From Rhizopus sp. PT2906 (Eukaryota; Mucoromycota; Mucoromycetes; Mucorales; Rhizopodaceae): 64,000 bases of DNA. A program made the translations under genes and the position numbers. Location of the stretch: positions 1 to 64,000 of the forward strand of contig JAMYHX010000030.1 of NCBI GenBank assembly GCA_025529335.1. The letters are read 5' to 3'. Shown one piece after another: positions 1 through 10,220 of the stretch; the stretch's first letter is position 1; every line of letters starts with the position of its first letter. The notes beneath the pieces were generated by a model. The model saw only the letters and a program-made list of their open reading frames with translations. It searched no databases and was not told the DNA's origin.

Positions 1-181
1 GGTTGCTTCTTTTCTTTCATAAATGTCTTGCGGTCATTCTTGAGACGTGCGACAATTGATTCTATAAAATGTTATAGAACTCTACTTGATTTGGAAGTTT
101 ATCTATACCTGAAGCTGCAGCTGTCGTATAGAATCGATTGACAATAGCGAAAGGTCGAATAGATCGTGCAATCATTGACAT
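1..181 (-). CDS. AIM41: AIM41 / YqeY-like mitochondrial protein (partial, 5' end only)
   Basis: Gene running off the left edge; only its beginning is present. Exon 1 is 181-109 and exon 2 starts at 61, joined over a 47-nt GT-AG intron. The product starts with a basic, acid-free leader (MSMIARSIRPFAIVNRFYTT) typical of mitochondrial import and continues ESIVARLKNDRKTFMKEKKQ. The block 'Ixx[RS]LKxDRKxxMxxK' is the opening helix of the YqeY/GatB-related family, which includes yeast Aim41. YqeY-like domains resemble the tail domain of the tRNA-dependent amidotransferase B subunit; the cellular role of Aim41 is poorly known. A second in-frame Met lies at 175. The family call rests on about 20 residues, so it is moderate. 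It is divergent from the SMAP-domain gene, with 106 bp between the two starts. Confidence 0.6.
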
Positions 182-287
182 ATTTTTTTTTGCAAGGGGA
201 CAGAGAAGAAAGCAAGTTAATACTCCGCTTTCGTCTTTATTTTTGAAAGAAATTTTTACACGATTGATCAATCTCTTTTTACAAGCA
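182..287. promoter_or_regulatory. Short bidirectional promoter, AIM41-like / SMAP-domain gene
   Basis: Only 106 bp separate the divergent start codons at 181 (minus) and 288 (plus). The interval is T-rich on the plus strand (a 9-T run near 185). No clear TATA box or factor site was recognised. Confidence 0.5.
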
Positions 288-850
288 ATGGGCAAAAGCG
301 ACAAAAAGGATAAATCAGAGCAGATCTTAGAAAAGAAGACAGACAAGAAAGACAAGAAAGAAAAGAAGGAGAAAAAAGAAAAGAAAAAGGAAAAGAAAGA
401 CAAGAAGGAAAAGAAGGAAAAGAAGGAAAAAAAGGAAAAAAAGGAAAAGAGAAAGAGGGAAGACAACAGTGATGACAAGTCTGCAAAGAAGAGCAAATCA
501 AATGATGAACATATAAAAGAATCAGACAATGTAAAAATAAGATACATAAACAAGTTGAACCTATGCTGATGTTAATATAGGCAACGGGTGGATGGAATAA
601 CTGGGATAAAGCAAGCTTTGGAGGCGATGATGCCAAGAAAGACAAGTTTTTGAGATTGTTAGGTGCAAAGAAATCAAGCAGTGACAATCAAGAGAAAAAG
701 AAAGGTGGACTGTATGGAAGTTTAAAGAGTGCCATTGATGAAGATGAGAATCATCGCATTAGTCACGACTTGGAAAAGCAGTTTGATCACGGTTTACAAT
801 TTAGAAAACAAATGCAAAAGGGCAGACGTGGAGGCTTAGGATTTAATTAA
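288..850 (+). CDS. Lysine-rich protein with C-terminal small acidic protein-like (SMAP) domain
   Basis: Two exons, 288-530 and 581-850 (50-nt intron), giving 170 residues. Residues 1-80 are almost pure Lys/Glu/Asp, with KKDKKEKKEKK-type repeats, and should be disordered and nucleolar/nuclear. The C-terminal half holds a SMAP-like domain: WNNWDKASFGGDD, then KFLRLLGAKK around residues 100-112, ending QMQKGRRGGLGFN. That layout (a W, a basic 'KFLRLMGxKK' block and a terminal GLGF) matches small acidic protein and KNOP1-type nucleolar proteins. The function of the domain is not established. The coding strand of exon 1 is nearly all purine from about 404 to 466. The family call rests on the C-terminal motif; the Lys-rich half alone would not identify it. 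Confidence 0.75.
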
Positions 851-900
851 CAAATACCCACCCAAGAGCATTTCATTAGAGTTTATTAAATGTACTTCTT

Positions 901-1907
901 TTAAGCTCTCTTTGCAATGTCTATATAACACATAATAAGCTTACTTGTTTCAAACATAAATATTGTGCACTTACTTTCAACGTCCAAAAGGGCTTGATCC
1001 AAAATTTGTTGTTGAATCTTGGGATCTTGAAGATCCTTGTTAATCTTTTCAAACAAATAAGCAGCCAATTGCTTCTGCTCACGTTCACGAAGACTGGCTT
1101 CATGACGAACCCAAGAGTCCAAAGTAGACTTGACTTCGGCAGCAACAGCGACCTTTTGCTTCAATTCAAAGGCTTCAGCCTCTAACTTGGCAGTTTCACG
1201 AGAAAGTTCAAAAAGAGCCTTGGTGACATCAACAAGATCTTTCATTTGTCCAGCTTCATCAATGCGTTCTTGAACAGCGGTCTTGTGATCTTCACGAGCT
1301 TGGACTAAGATGTTCTTGATACGCTATTGACACGTAAAAAAGATGTCAACATGGATCACTTCTCTCTTTCGCTTCCTCTCCCAACTACTTACAGCAATAT
1401 GCTCATCAGCCATGTTTGTAAAGGGTTCTCTAAGATATTTGAGAAGAACACCGAGAAGACCGGTAGTAGCAATCAAGACTAATGTTTCTTCATTCAAGAT
1501 GTAGATTTCTTTAGAGATCAAGAAGGTAGCTAAACCAGTGGCACCAGTGAGGTAACCAGCCTTGGCAACAATAGAGTTACCAGGAAGAGCATCGACAATG
1601 CTGCTGGGTTTTTGCTTAGATTCCTCTTTTATATAAAAAAGTTAGCTTCATGTCGTATATTCAGGCTGTTTTTCTCTTTTTGATTACCTTGAGTTGCAGT
1701 AGTGAATCCACGAACACTATATCAAAAAGATAAGCAACAGTTTTTGTTTGTAATTCTATATCTTACGCAGAAGAACGAACAGTTTGACGGGCAGCAGTGA
1801 AGGCAGGGCGGGCAGCGGCGACTAATATAGAATGTGTCAACCTTTAGTATATATGATAATTCCAAAATCGTACCTGCAGCACCTTTAGTCAATAATCTAA
1901 AAGACAT
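901..1907 (-). CDS. ATP4: F1Fo ATP synthase subunit b, mitochondrial
   Basis: Peripheral-stalk subunit of mitochondrial ATP synthase, tying F1 to the membrane Fo sector. Six exons: 1907-1874, 1821-1767, 1716-1688, 1625-1393, 1323-975 and 920-901, with all phases closing, for 239 residues. The N-terminus (MSFRLLTKGAAGV and on) is rich in Arg, Ser and Ala, as expected for an import signal. The middle has the conserved b-subunit membrane region (SIVAKAGYLTGATGLATFLI, then KEIYILNEET and a second hydrophobic segment). The rest is a long charged helix (RIKNILVQAREDHKTAVQER, LREREQKQLAAYLFEKINKD) that forms the stator stalk. The last exon is only 20 nt (NIAKRA). Reading through its 54-nt intron stays open and ends at the same stop, so the intron is inferred from its consensus ends. 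The gene is divergent from the MFSD6-like transporter. Confidence 0.9.
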
Positions 1908-2635
1908 GGCTGAATCTATAATTTAAAAAAAGGTTAATTCATCAGGACTCGTATTGTCCATTAATGATGTCTTTACCAACAAAAGTAAAGAAAACAAAAA
2001 TCTTATTTCGCGCGCCCCATATCCCTCCTCTCTTTCAACCAAAATGTTTAAACGAATCAAAAAGGCCAGGGGGTGTCTCTATGGATATATATTTAACCGT
2101 AACCGACGTCACGTCTTTTATTTTTTGTTTGGAATTATGCATTGTTCCCAAGGATATCATCAGAGGGAGCATTTATTTTTCTAAAAGAAGCCAAGATCAC
2201 AAAACAACTAATTTTTAAAGAGTTATTAAGCGGAAAAGATGATATGTGATATATGTACACACTTACTAGAGTCAAGTGAAGGGAGAAATAAACGAAGCGC
2301 CCTTTCTGCTGGTGTATTTCTTTTTAAATGTTCAATTTTGAAAGGTCCTTCATTTATTATTTATCATGAGGCAATATCATCATGAAAGCATACATGATGT
2401 TCTAGCCATGTTGATCCAAAAAGAGAAGAAAACAGAAAACCTGTAATGCGGAGTTAATGAGCTGCAGTACATAAATCGTGAAACCAAGGGAGTAAGTAAG
2501 GTAATATGAGTAAAGAAATTTTGAACAAGTAAATGGGTTTGATTTATTAGAAAGATAAATCTATTAAAAGTAGAATAAACTCCCATTCGTTCTTTTTTTT
2601 TTCGCTCTCTCTTTCTCTCTCTCTGTTTCTGTGTG

Positions 2636-2666
<31 letters not shown>

Positions 2667-2729
2667 GTATAAAGCGGATAGAATTCACCTTTTTTTTTCT
2701 TTTCTTTTTTTCTTGTTTCAATCTAAAAT
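1908..2729. other. Divergent intergenic region ATP4 / MFSD6-like gene
   Basis: 822 bp without a convincing gene. It holds the two divergent promoters, a CT-rich tract (about 2605-2624) and a TG microsatellite just upstream of the transporter start. Short open frames at 1954-2218 and on the minus strand at 2380-2745 have no family resemblance. Confidence 0.6.
2605..2668. repeat. CT-rich tract followed by (TG)n microsatellite
   Basis: An imperfect CT run is followed by an almost uninterrupted TG dinucleotide repeat from about 2631 to 2668. It ends about 60 bp before the start codon at 2730, so it is in the promoter or 5' UTR. Confidence 0.9.
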
Positions 2730-4522
2730 ATGCTTTACTGGACAAGGCTATTGATTATAGCATATTCCACAACAAAAAGTGTAGAGGCATTTATACCCTT
2801 TTATTTATATGACAAGCTAAAATTGAATACAATGTCAATATCAATATTTGTAGCCAGTATTTATTTACTTCGATCTATTTCTGCAGTTTGGTCAATAACT
2901 GCAAACAGTAGAACTCATTTATATGGAAAGATCATCACTCTATTGACAGTATTGTCCTCTATACCCTTTATTATCATATTAACTTTGGAAAATCAATCCT
3001 ATGTTGTACTTGCTATCTGCTGTTTACTTGATGGTCTATTTTATCAACCACTCGATATATTAATTCATACAGTCATTATAAAGGTATTAGGAGATTATCG
3101 AACTATTTTCTATGGTATATACAATTACATACATACAATTATATATATACAATTATATATATGACTTGTCTCTAATCTCAAGATGATAGGATCTTTTTTA
3201 CGTTGGAAAGATATCACAGGTGTTGCCTTGATCGGAATAACGGGTTTAGTTATTCACTTTACAAATGAAGACAATATTAGACTCATATTGCTCATCCTTT
3301 GGATCATTGGAATGATATCCTTATCTATCATATCAAACACAAATCAGGTTAAACCATCTAGTCCTGCAGAGTTAAATATCAGTGATGATCAAGCACCTCT
3401 CTTATTAAAAAATGCACTTAGTTTAACAACAGATCAAAACAGTATCTACTTTCCAATATATAAACCATACAGTATATTTGGTGAACAACTATCACACATA
3501 TCCGAGGAAGATGCTAGTCAATTAGATAGAATGTTGACAAATGATTCTTTGAGACATGTCTCAAGCTTTGATAGCAATGCACCTTCATTTTATACGAGAA
3601 GAACAATGACAAATACATATACGAATCATAATAGCAATTATGATGATGATTACATCGAACAGGACATGACAGTAACCACTCATGCTTATGCTTTAGCTTT
3701 ACTTCCACTGCCAACAACCACTGATCCTTTAGTTGCATTGTTATCTAAGCAAGAGGATGAAGAACTATATGATGATTTATTTATACCAAGAAACTATATT
3801 TTACCGATTAACCACCAACTGATCAAACTGAAAAATTGGAAATTAAAGACACTTGACATGTCAATTTTACTCTTGGGAATAGCAGATGCACTCTTGAATA
3901 CATTCCTCTTTATGTATGCTTATTCTGTACTTGGTATTTCTTTATCCATGATATCATGGTTAATTGTAACAAACATTACAAGCCAATCTATTGTGCACTG
4001 TATCGTCGAAAAGGTAATTTGAGGTAGTTGGTATATATAAAAGTGCTTAACTCTTCTTCTTCTTTGGGATCAGTGGTTTATCCACAAGTTGAACCTAACA
4101 TTGACTACAACCCTAGTACACATTTGCTTAATTATATGCACTATCGTCTATCCTTGTCTTAAACCCAATAGCCCTATAACCAATGCAACCTTATTTGTAT
4201 TACAGGCAGTACAAGGTATTACCATATACTTGCTGAATTGGCAAAAGCTTGTCTAACCTTACATACAGCTGTTTCATTTCAACTAATCTGGTCCAGCGCA
4301 ATTGATCAAATCCAGTTTACTGTTTGGAATCAATATGAGCGGATGAAAGAAAGATCAAAGGCATCTGTATTGTTTAGCAGTATTGGCCCTGCTATAGGCG
4401 CTATCGTTGCAGGAATCGTGTTACAGTCTAGTCTAGAAGAATACTCTTTCTTACTCAAGATTGCTGTGGTAGTATTGGCTCTGAGCTTTGTAACCACATG
4501 GGGCTGGACAACGGATGAATAG
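2730..4522 (+). CDS. MFS_1-like (MFSD6-type) membrane transporter
   Basis: Four exons: 2730-3114, 3190-4013, 4074-4215 and 4269-4522 (534 residues). The first 12 residues (MLYWTRLLIIAY) enter the first membrane span; the pattern LLxxxYxxTKSVEAFIPFYLYDKL is typical of MFS_1-like carriers, where a short loop leads to repeated paired spans. A soluble loop of about 150 residues, rich in Ser/Asp/Asn, separates the two halves around residues 200-340. The end (QAVSFQLIWSSAIDQIQ, then the helix around AIGAIVAGIVLQSSLE) matches the family's 'GxSFxLFWxAAVEY' and terminal glycine helices. The last intron (4216-4268, 53 nt) contains a CTAAC branch site; without it the frame stops in exon 3. The substrate is unknown. 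The exon 2 acceptor was chosen by phase (GATGATAG at 3189). Confidence 0.8.
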
Positions 4523-6244
4523 CTTTATATCGTGTAAAAATACGCGCTTGTACATTTCTTTATAAAGTTTTTATATACACTTTTTTATATGTATGATATC
4601 ATATCTTGTAGTAAAATGTTATGAGCTGTCTATAATATGGGAAGTATTCTGTTAAAGATACTCTACTGCTGTCAAATAACAAGCTGTTTACTTACCACCA
4701 TGCTTATTTAATGTCGATCATTTATTTTTGTAGAACAGCAGAATCAAGAGGGGAGATTTACATCCCTTTTTATATTTACCTACATTATCTTGTCCAATAC
4801 CTCGCCTATTTATTTCAAACTCAATTTATCTTGTCCATTATCTTTGTTATATTTCTGGTATTTGTGTATAAGAACAGTAGGAGTCAATATCTAACAATTA
4901 CTATTCTTCAATAATATATTAATTACGGAAATGATAACAACTTGCGTATATTATATCTTACCGATGTATTGATCCTTTGCTACAAATAAATGAAACCTTC
5001 AGTTATGCTGTGCCCATAGTGTTTTCGCGTGCATTTTTGTGTGTGCGTAGTGTTTCCCTGAAATAAATGGACAAGGTAAATGGACAAGTTAATGGATCGC
5101 ATTGCCGAGGCTTACGGCCAAGTCACAGTCACTAACTGTCAAGGTTGGATCAGACATGCTGAGGCTTATTAGGATAAATGTCTGAAAAGAGAAACTGGTT
5201 TGAAGTGATATATCGTCTTAATAACTTTTTCAAGTGTCTACAAAAATAAACAGATTCGTCTCAAAAAAAAAATCAACTCGTCCAGGAATAAATTTAATTG
5301 GTCTAAAACCGTTAACTTGCTGTACTAACAAACCTTTGAAAATCTCTATGTTATCCTAATGATAAAATGTCCACAGAGATCAGCTTTATTTCTATAAATA
5401 GATAGTTTTTCTTTTTAGCAGAATAACATCTTCTCTGAAGGAAATCTTTTGTTATCCCATAAACATGACTTTATACATCTGCAAAATGAGATTCAACTTG
5501 TGCAACACTAGGGTCGATACCACCAATCTCTAGAAAACAAATAGGCATTCTGCTGCAAAACAACAAGCAAACAAAGTAACATTATATGTCATTGTAAGCC
5601 ATAAAGAGTATTCAGCTATTAAATTGCACGCGATACTACTCAACTTGCTATAGTTTACAAGAATGACATAAACTTTTCTCTGTAATGTGTACAGAAAAGA
5701 CAAAAAGTGTGCATATGCTGTAGATTTTTACAGATGTATTTGTTTGTCCAAAAAAAAGGGACCTAAATTATAGATACGCCGACGCAGAAAATGCATATGG
5801 TTCTTATCAGAAATTTCTTTTGTTCTGGCATGAGTACACTTTAGGGATGATGCCATGTTTATTTAAACCAAACCTGTCCTTTCTTTAGTCTGTCAATATT
5901 ATCATAAGATAGAACAATGACATTAAACAATACATGACTTAGTACTCATAAGGAATAGTGTCCTTATAAAATGTAAGCTAACTCCTCTCTCTCTCTCTCT
6001 CTTGGTCATCCCTTTAAAAAAAGGAGTCCCGAGATTTTCAATAACACAGATCTTCGAGAAAGACAGTTAAAAAGGTCAATGACCTGAGGAAAAAAAATCA
6101 TCCAGAGAATAAGATAAAAAGCTCTGCATGAAGCATTCCCCTTCTTTTTTCTCTCTCTCTCTATATATCCTTGCTGTTGATACTTGATCTCTTATCTCAT
6201 TTTTCATCTCTCGTCTGCTTATCACATTCTCTTATTTTATCAAA
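4523..6244. other. Gene-poor intergenic region with a transposase relic
   Basis: About 1.7 kb between two same-strand transporters. Apart from the degraded transposase fragment at 5080-5208 and CT repeats near 5986-6001, I see AT-rich sequence with no supported gene. The short open frame at 4711-4914 has no recognisable motif. Confidence 0.6.
5080..5208 (+). pseudogene. Degraded C-terminal fragment of a DDE (Tc1/IS630-type) transposase
   Basis: Reading from 5080 gives MDKLMDRIAEAYGQVTVTNC then QGWIRHAEAY, an in-frame TAG, then DKCLKRETGLK and TGA. The string 'RIxEAxxxVTxxdCqGWIRHaxxYWdRCLxxE' is the C-terminal tail that I recall from DDE endonuclease transposases abundant in Mucoromycota. 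The TAG sits exactly where that family has Trp (TGG), so this looks like one nonsense change in an otherwise readable tail. No catalytic DDE core, terminal repeats or target duplication was found nearby. It is a dead fragment rather than a gene. Confidence 0.65.
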
Positions 6245-7652
6245 ATGAAGCCTGATGATTCCTGTATCATCGGATTAGAAGAAACGGTCATAGAAACTGA
6301 TGAAGACGTGACAAGACATAGCTTCCAAAGCACTTCAAGCACGGAAAGTACTTGCGATAATGAAAGCATGGATAATGAAGAAAAGGAACCATACACAGCA
6401 TTTTCAATACCACAGCAAATCTTATTTTTAGCCATTACGGCCTTTATCGCCATGATGTCTCCTCTGACTGCAAATATATATTTGCCTTCACTAAATCAAA
6501 TTCAACGAGTAAATTATCAATCTTATCAAAAGAAACAACTAATGCATAATTTAGGATTTGTCGATATCTACTGAAAAAGTCAACCTGACTGTAACCGTCT
6601 ACATGCTCGTGCAAGCCCTCTCGCCTTCTTTTTGGGGGACTTTGGCAGATAGCCTAGGCAGACGACCTATTTTAATGGGCACCATGTTTGTTTACTGTGG
6701 TGCTTGCATAGGCTTGGCTCTCACACCCAACTACATTGCTCTTATTTGCTTCCGAATGTTACAAGCGTTCGGATCAAGCTCAGTGATCGCTGTCGGTGCT
6801 GGTGTATTAAGTGACATTGCAGATATTAAACGGTAAATTGCTTTAATTTTTTTTCATCTTTTGTTGACATTTCCCCTCTTTTTGTTATAGACGTGGATCT
6901 TACTTTGGTATTTACTCTATCGGTCAATCATCTGGCCCTGTCTTTGGTCCAGTACTTGGTGGAATCATTGCAGATACGCTAGGCTGGAGATGGGTCTTTT
7001 GGATCCTCCTGATTATCGGTGCTATTTCCTTGGCATCCGTAGCCCTTATTTTACCTGAAACCCTTCGTGTGCTCGTAGATGACGGGTCCGGGTATGCAAA
7101 TCCTACAATCTGGCAATGGTACGCGCGTCGACACGGAAAACTAGACGAAAAACGTATACAGGAAGTCAAAGCACGTTGTAACAAACGACCACCCATGAAC
7201 TTTTTTAAGCCATTTACATACCTGTTTCAACCTGATGTCTTTATCATCATACTATATAACGGTATAAATTATGCTGGACTCTATTGCTACTTGACCTCGA
7301 CAACGAAGCAATTTAGTATTTATTTTCCATATCTGTCAGAACTCGAGATTGGTCTCTGTTTCCTATTTGAAGGAATTGGTGTCATCCTTGGATCCTTTAT
7401 TAGAGGACGCATTTTGGATTACGATTATAGAAAAACAAAAGAAGCGTTCAAGGAAAAGCATCCAGATCAACCGGATACAGAGATGCCTATTTACATGGCT
7501 CGCTTTAAAAAGGCCTGGATACACATCTTGTTCTTTCACACTATTACGTTTTTCTATGGCTGGTGTTTTCAATGGGGTACGCCTTTGTATGGGATATTGA
7601 TCCTTCAATTCTTTGGTAAATGGTTGTCTAGCTTTGAAATTTATAAAGCTAA

Positions 7653-7697
<45 letters not shown>

Positions 7698-8035
7698 TGT
7701 AGTCGGGATCAACTACAGTGCTATTAGTACCACCACACAAACCATCTTGATTGATCTATTTCCTGGAAAAGGCGCTTCCATTACTGCTTCAAATAATTTA
7801 ATACGTTGCTTATTAGGGTAAAAGAGAGCATACTTGTTTATCTTGTTTAAACACTTACCGTGAATACATATATAGTGCAGTGTCATCTCTCTTTATTGAC
7901 ATTGGTATTGAAGGTCTTGGCATTGGCTGGATGTTCACAGTCGTTGCCTCGATAATGACAGTATCCAATATCTGTATACCTATCTTATTGATCTTTGGAC
8001 CAGCTTGGAGGAGAAAACGAACAGAAAGATCATAA
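6245..8035 (+). CDS. MFS drug:H+ antiporter (DHA1-type)
   Basis: Five exons: 6245-6508, 6555-6832, 6891-7615, 7703-7817 and 7876-8035 (513 residues, all phases closing). An acidic, Ser-rich cytosolic N-terminus of about 60 residues precedes the first span (QQILFLAITAFIAMMSPLTA, then NIYLPSL, the usual DHA1 opening). MFS motif A is clear (GTLADSLGRRPILMG around residue 120), as is the motif C-like run GQSSGPVFGPVLGG in span 5. A basic central loop (YDYRKTKEAFKEKHPDQPD) joins two six-span halves. DHA1 proteins export toxic organic compounds or polyamines by proton exchange at the plasma membrane; the substrate here cannot be read from sequence. The intron at 7616-7702 carries a 39-nt poly-T tract after its CTAAC branch site. 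The end is convergent with ZWF1. Confidence 0.85.
7656..7694 (+). repeat. 39-nt poly-T tract inside an intron
   Basis: An uninterrupted run of 39 T between the branch site (GCTAACTC, 7648-7655) and the acceptor TTGCTTGTAG of the DHA1 transporter's third intron. It acts as an overgrown polypyrimidine tract and lengthens this intron to 87 nt. Confidence 0.9.
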
Positions 8036-8325
8036 CAGGACAAAACTTGATCAAGTGTTATACCCCCGCTCCTCTATAGTATATATAGCTTCATAGCTAT
8101 ATCCAAATATAATTGTAACGAGTAATTATTTGCATACGCCTGCACTACTTTACAAGAGTGCAATTATAAAATATAATCAGAAACCGTTATACACATATGT
8201 AATAATAACTATTTGTTTCAATCAGTAATAAAAAGACTATTTGCATCCTAAAGTGCTCGAAAAGATTAAATAATCATTGAGAAAGCATTTGCTTTTATTT
8301 ATACAAAAGAAAAAAAAAAAGACGC

Positions 8326-9957
8326 TTATCCTTCAAGGTTTTGCTTGGGCCATTGATAGTTTTCATGGTCAATTCTTTCGACACCATATTTCTTTACAAA
8401 CTCATCTAATGGCTCAGGTCCACGAGAACCATAAGGATAAGGATGAGGCTTCACTTTGTCGTTTTCAATTTGGTGCAACAGTGGTGAAAAGATATTCCAA
8501 GCAGCAACCAATTCATCGTCTCTTACGAAATTGGAATGATCACCACGCATGACATCCAATATTAAAGTTTCATAAGCAGCAGGTATCTTCAAATTATCGT
8601 ATCGAGACTTGTAAGTTAAATCAAGCTCTGTGATCATGCTGTCTACAGAGAATCCAGGAACCTTGTTATTAAACTTCATGTAAATGGCTTCTCCTGGTTG
8701 AACGCGGAAAACAAGTTCATTTCGAGGCACACCATGGAAAAGATTTCCGGGCACCTTCTTGAATTGGATACGTATCTCTGCCTTGCTGTTGTCCATAGCT
8801 TTTCCGTTCTTGAGAATAAAAGGAACACCGTCCCAGCGTTCGTTATCGATCCAAAGGACAAGAGCAGCAAATGTGGCTGTCAGGCTGTCATCAGCTACTG
8901 TCTCATCTTCGGTGTATCCGGGCTTATCGCCATTCTTGACATATTGTCCTAGCAAGCAGTCTTCCATCTTGACGGGTCTTACACATCGTAAGAGCTTTAC
9001 TTTCTCATCTCGAATAGCCTCGGGTTCACGCTTGATAGGGCGTTCCATAGCGACAAGAGCAAACAATTGAAGCAAGTCTATATGACAGCTAAGTGAGCAT
9101 CAACACAGTGTACCATGTTTGGTGTAACTTACGGTTCTGAAGGACATCACGGATGACGCCGTATTCATCAAAGTAACCACCTCTGCCTTCGCAACCAAAG
9201 GGTTCCTTGAGGGTAATTTGTACAGTGTCAATGTACTGGCTACTCCAAAGAGGACCAAAGATCATATTTGCAAATCTAACATTCATGATGTTCTTTGCTA
9301 ATTCCTTACCGAGGTAGTGGTCAATACGATATACCTATCGAGTGATGTTAGCGCTTTATAACATTAATATACGTTTATCATTACCTCTTCTTCAGGAAAC
9401 AGTTTCTTGATTTCGTTCAGTAGCTTACAGGCACTCTCGGAATCTTTACCGAAAGGCTTTTCAATAACAAGTGCGTTATGTCCTTCCTTACTGCGCACGA
9501 ACTTGTGCAAACCTTGAGATACTTGCACATAAACACTTGGAGGAAGTGCCATATAGAACATTCTGTTCTTTTGATCACCCTTGAGGCCACGCTTGTCTTC
9601 AGATTCCGAAATATACTTGTCAAGATTCTTAAAAGAATCATCTTCATCGTATTTGCCCTTGACATAATGACAGAGTTTAATAAATTCGTCTACCTTCTTT
9701 TTAGACTCGTCGTCCTCGGCTTCAAGATTGGCCGTGACGCGCTTATGATACTCTTGAGTATCCAAATCAGATCGAGCATATCCCACAATTTCTGTCTTTT
9801 CAGGCAAGAAACCATCTTTGTAGAGAGAGAATAAGGCAGGGAATGTCTTCTTTTTGGCTAAATCACCAGATGCACCCAATACAACAATCGTGATACCGCC
9901 CTTTAATCGATTAGCGACGTCGTTGCGAAGTTTTTTAATAGCAGTCTCTTGTGGCAT
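8326..9957 (-). CDS. ZWF1: Glucose-6-phosphate 1-dehydrogenase
   Basis: Converts glucose 6-phosphate and NADP+ to 6-phosphogluconolactone and NADPH, the first step of the oxidative pentose phosphate pathway in the cytosol. Three exons: 9957-9385, 9334-9133 and 9077-8326 (508 residues, normal length). The coenzyme-binding fingerprint GASGDLAKKKTFPALF is at about residues 28-43. The substrate/catalytic motif RIDHYLGKE is at 194-202, directly after the first splice junction. Further conserved blocks are VIEKPFGKD, RFANMIFGPLW, VLQNHLLQLFALVAMERP (spanning junction 2) and MRGDHSNFVRDDE. The NADPH supplied here is the reductant for the thioredoxin reductase and P450 encoded further along, though nothing suggests co-regulation. 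Confidence 0.97.
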
Positions 9958-10220
9958 GATGTATATTGATAATAAAGAATAATATAGAAAAAAAACAAAA
10001 CAAAAGAAAAGAAAAGAAAAAAAGCAGATCCTATTTAACTCAATACCCTCGCTTAAAGCCCTTTTTTTATGTGCTAAAAAGTCATTGTTTTATCATGCAG
10101 AACTTTTATTTACCCAATTAATGTCTGCTGTAATTGAACTGACTAATCAATTGAAGTTAGATTTACGTAATGACACCCCTCCCGCAACAAGGCATGATTT
10201 ATACACGTTTCTTTTTTATT

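Noticed and set aside
62..553. Minus-strand frame full of Phe/Ser repeats opposite the Lys-rich gene
   Set aside because: It is the antisense of the AAG/GAA repeats of the SMAP-domain gene; only its last part overlaps the genuine AIM41-like first exon.
4216..4247. A 32-nt intron joining exons 3 and 4 of the MFSD6-like gene
   Set aside because: A 53-nt intron (4216-4268) with a CTAAC branch site also keeps phase, fits the family alignment better and has a normal length.
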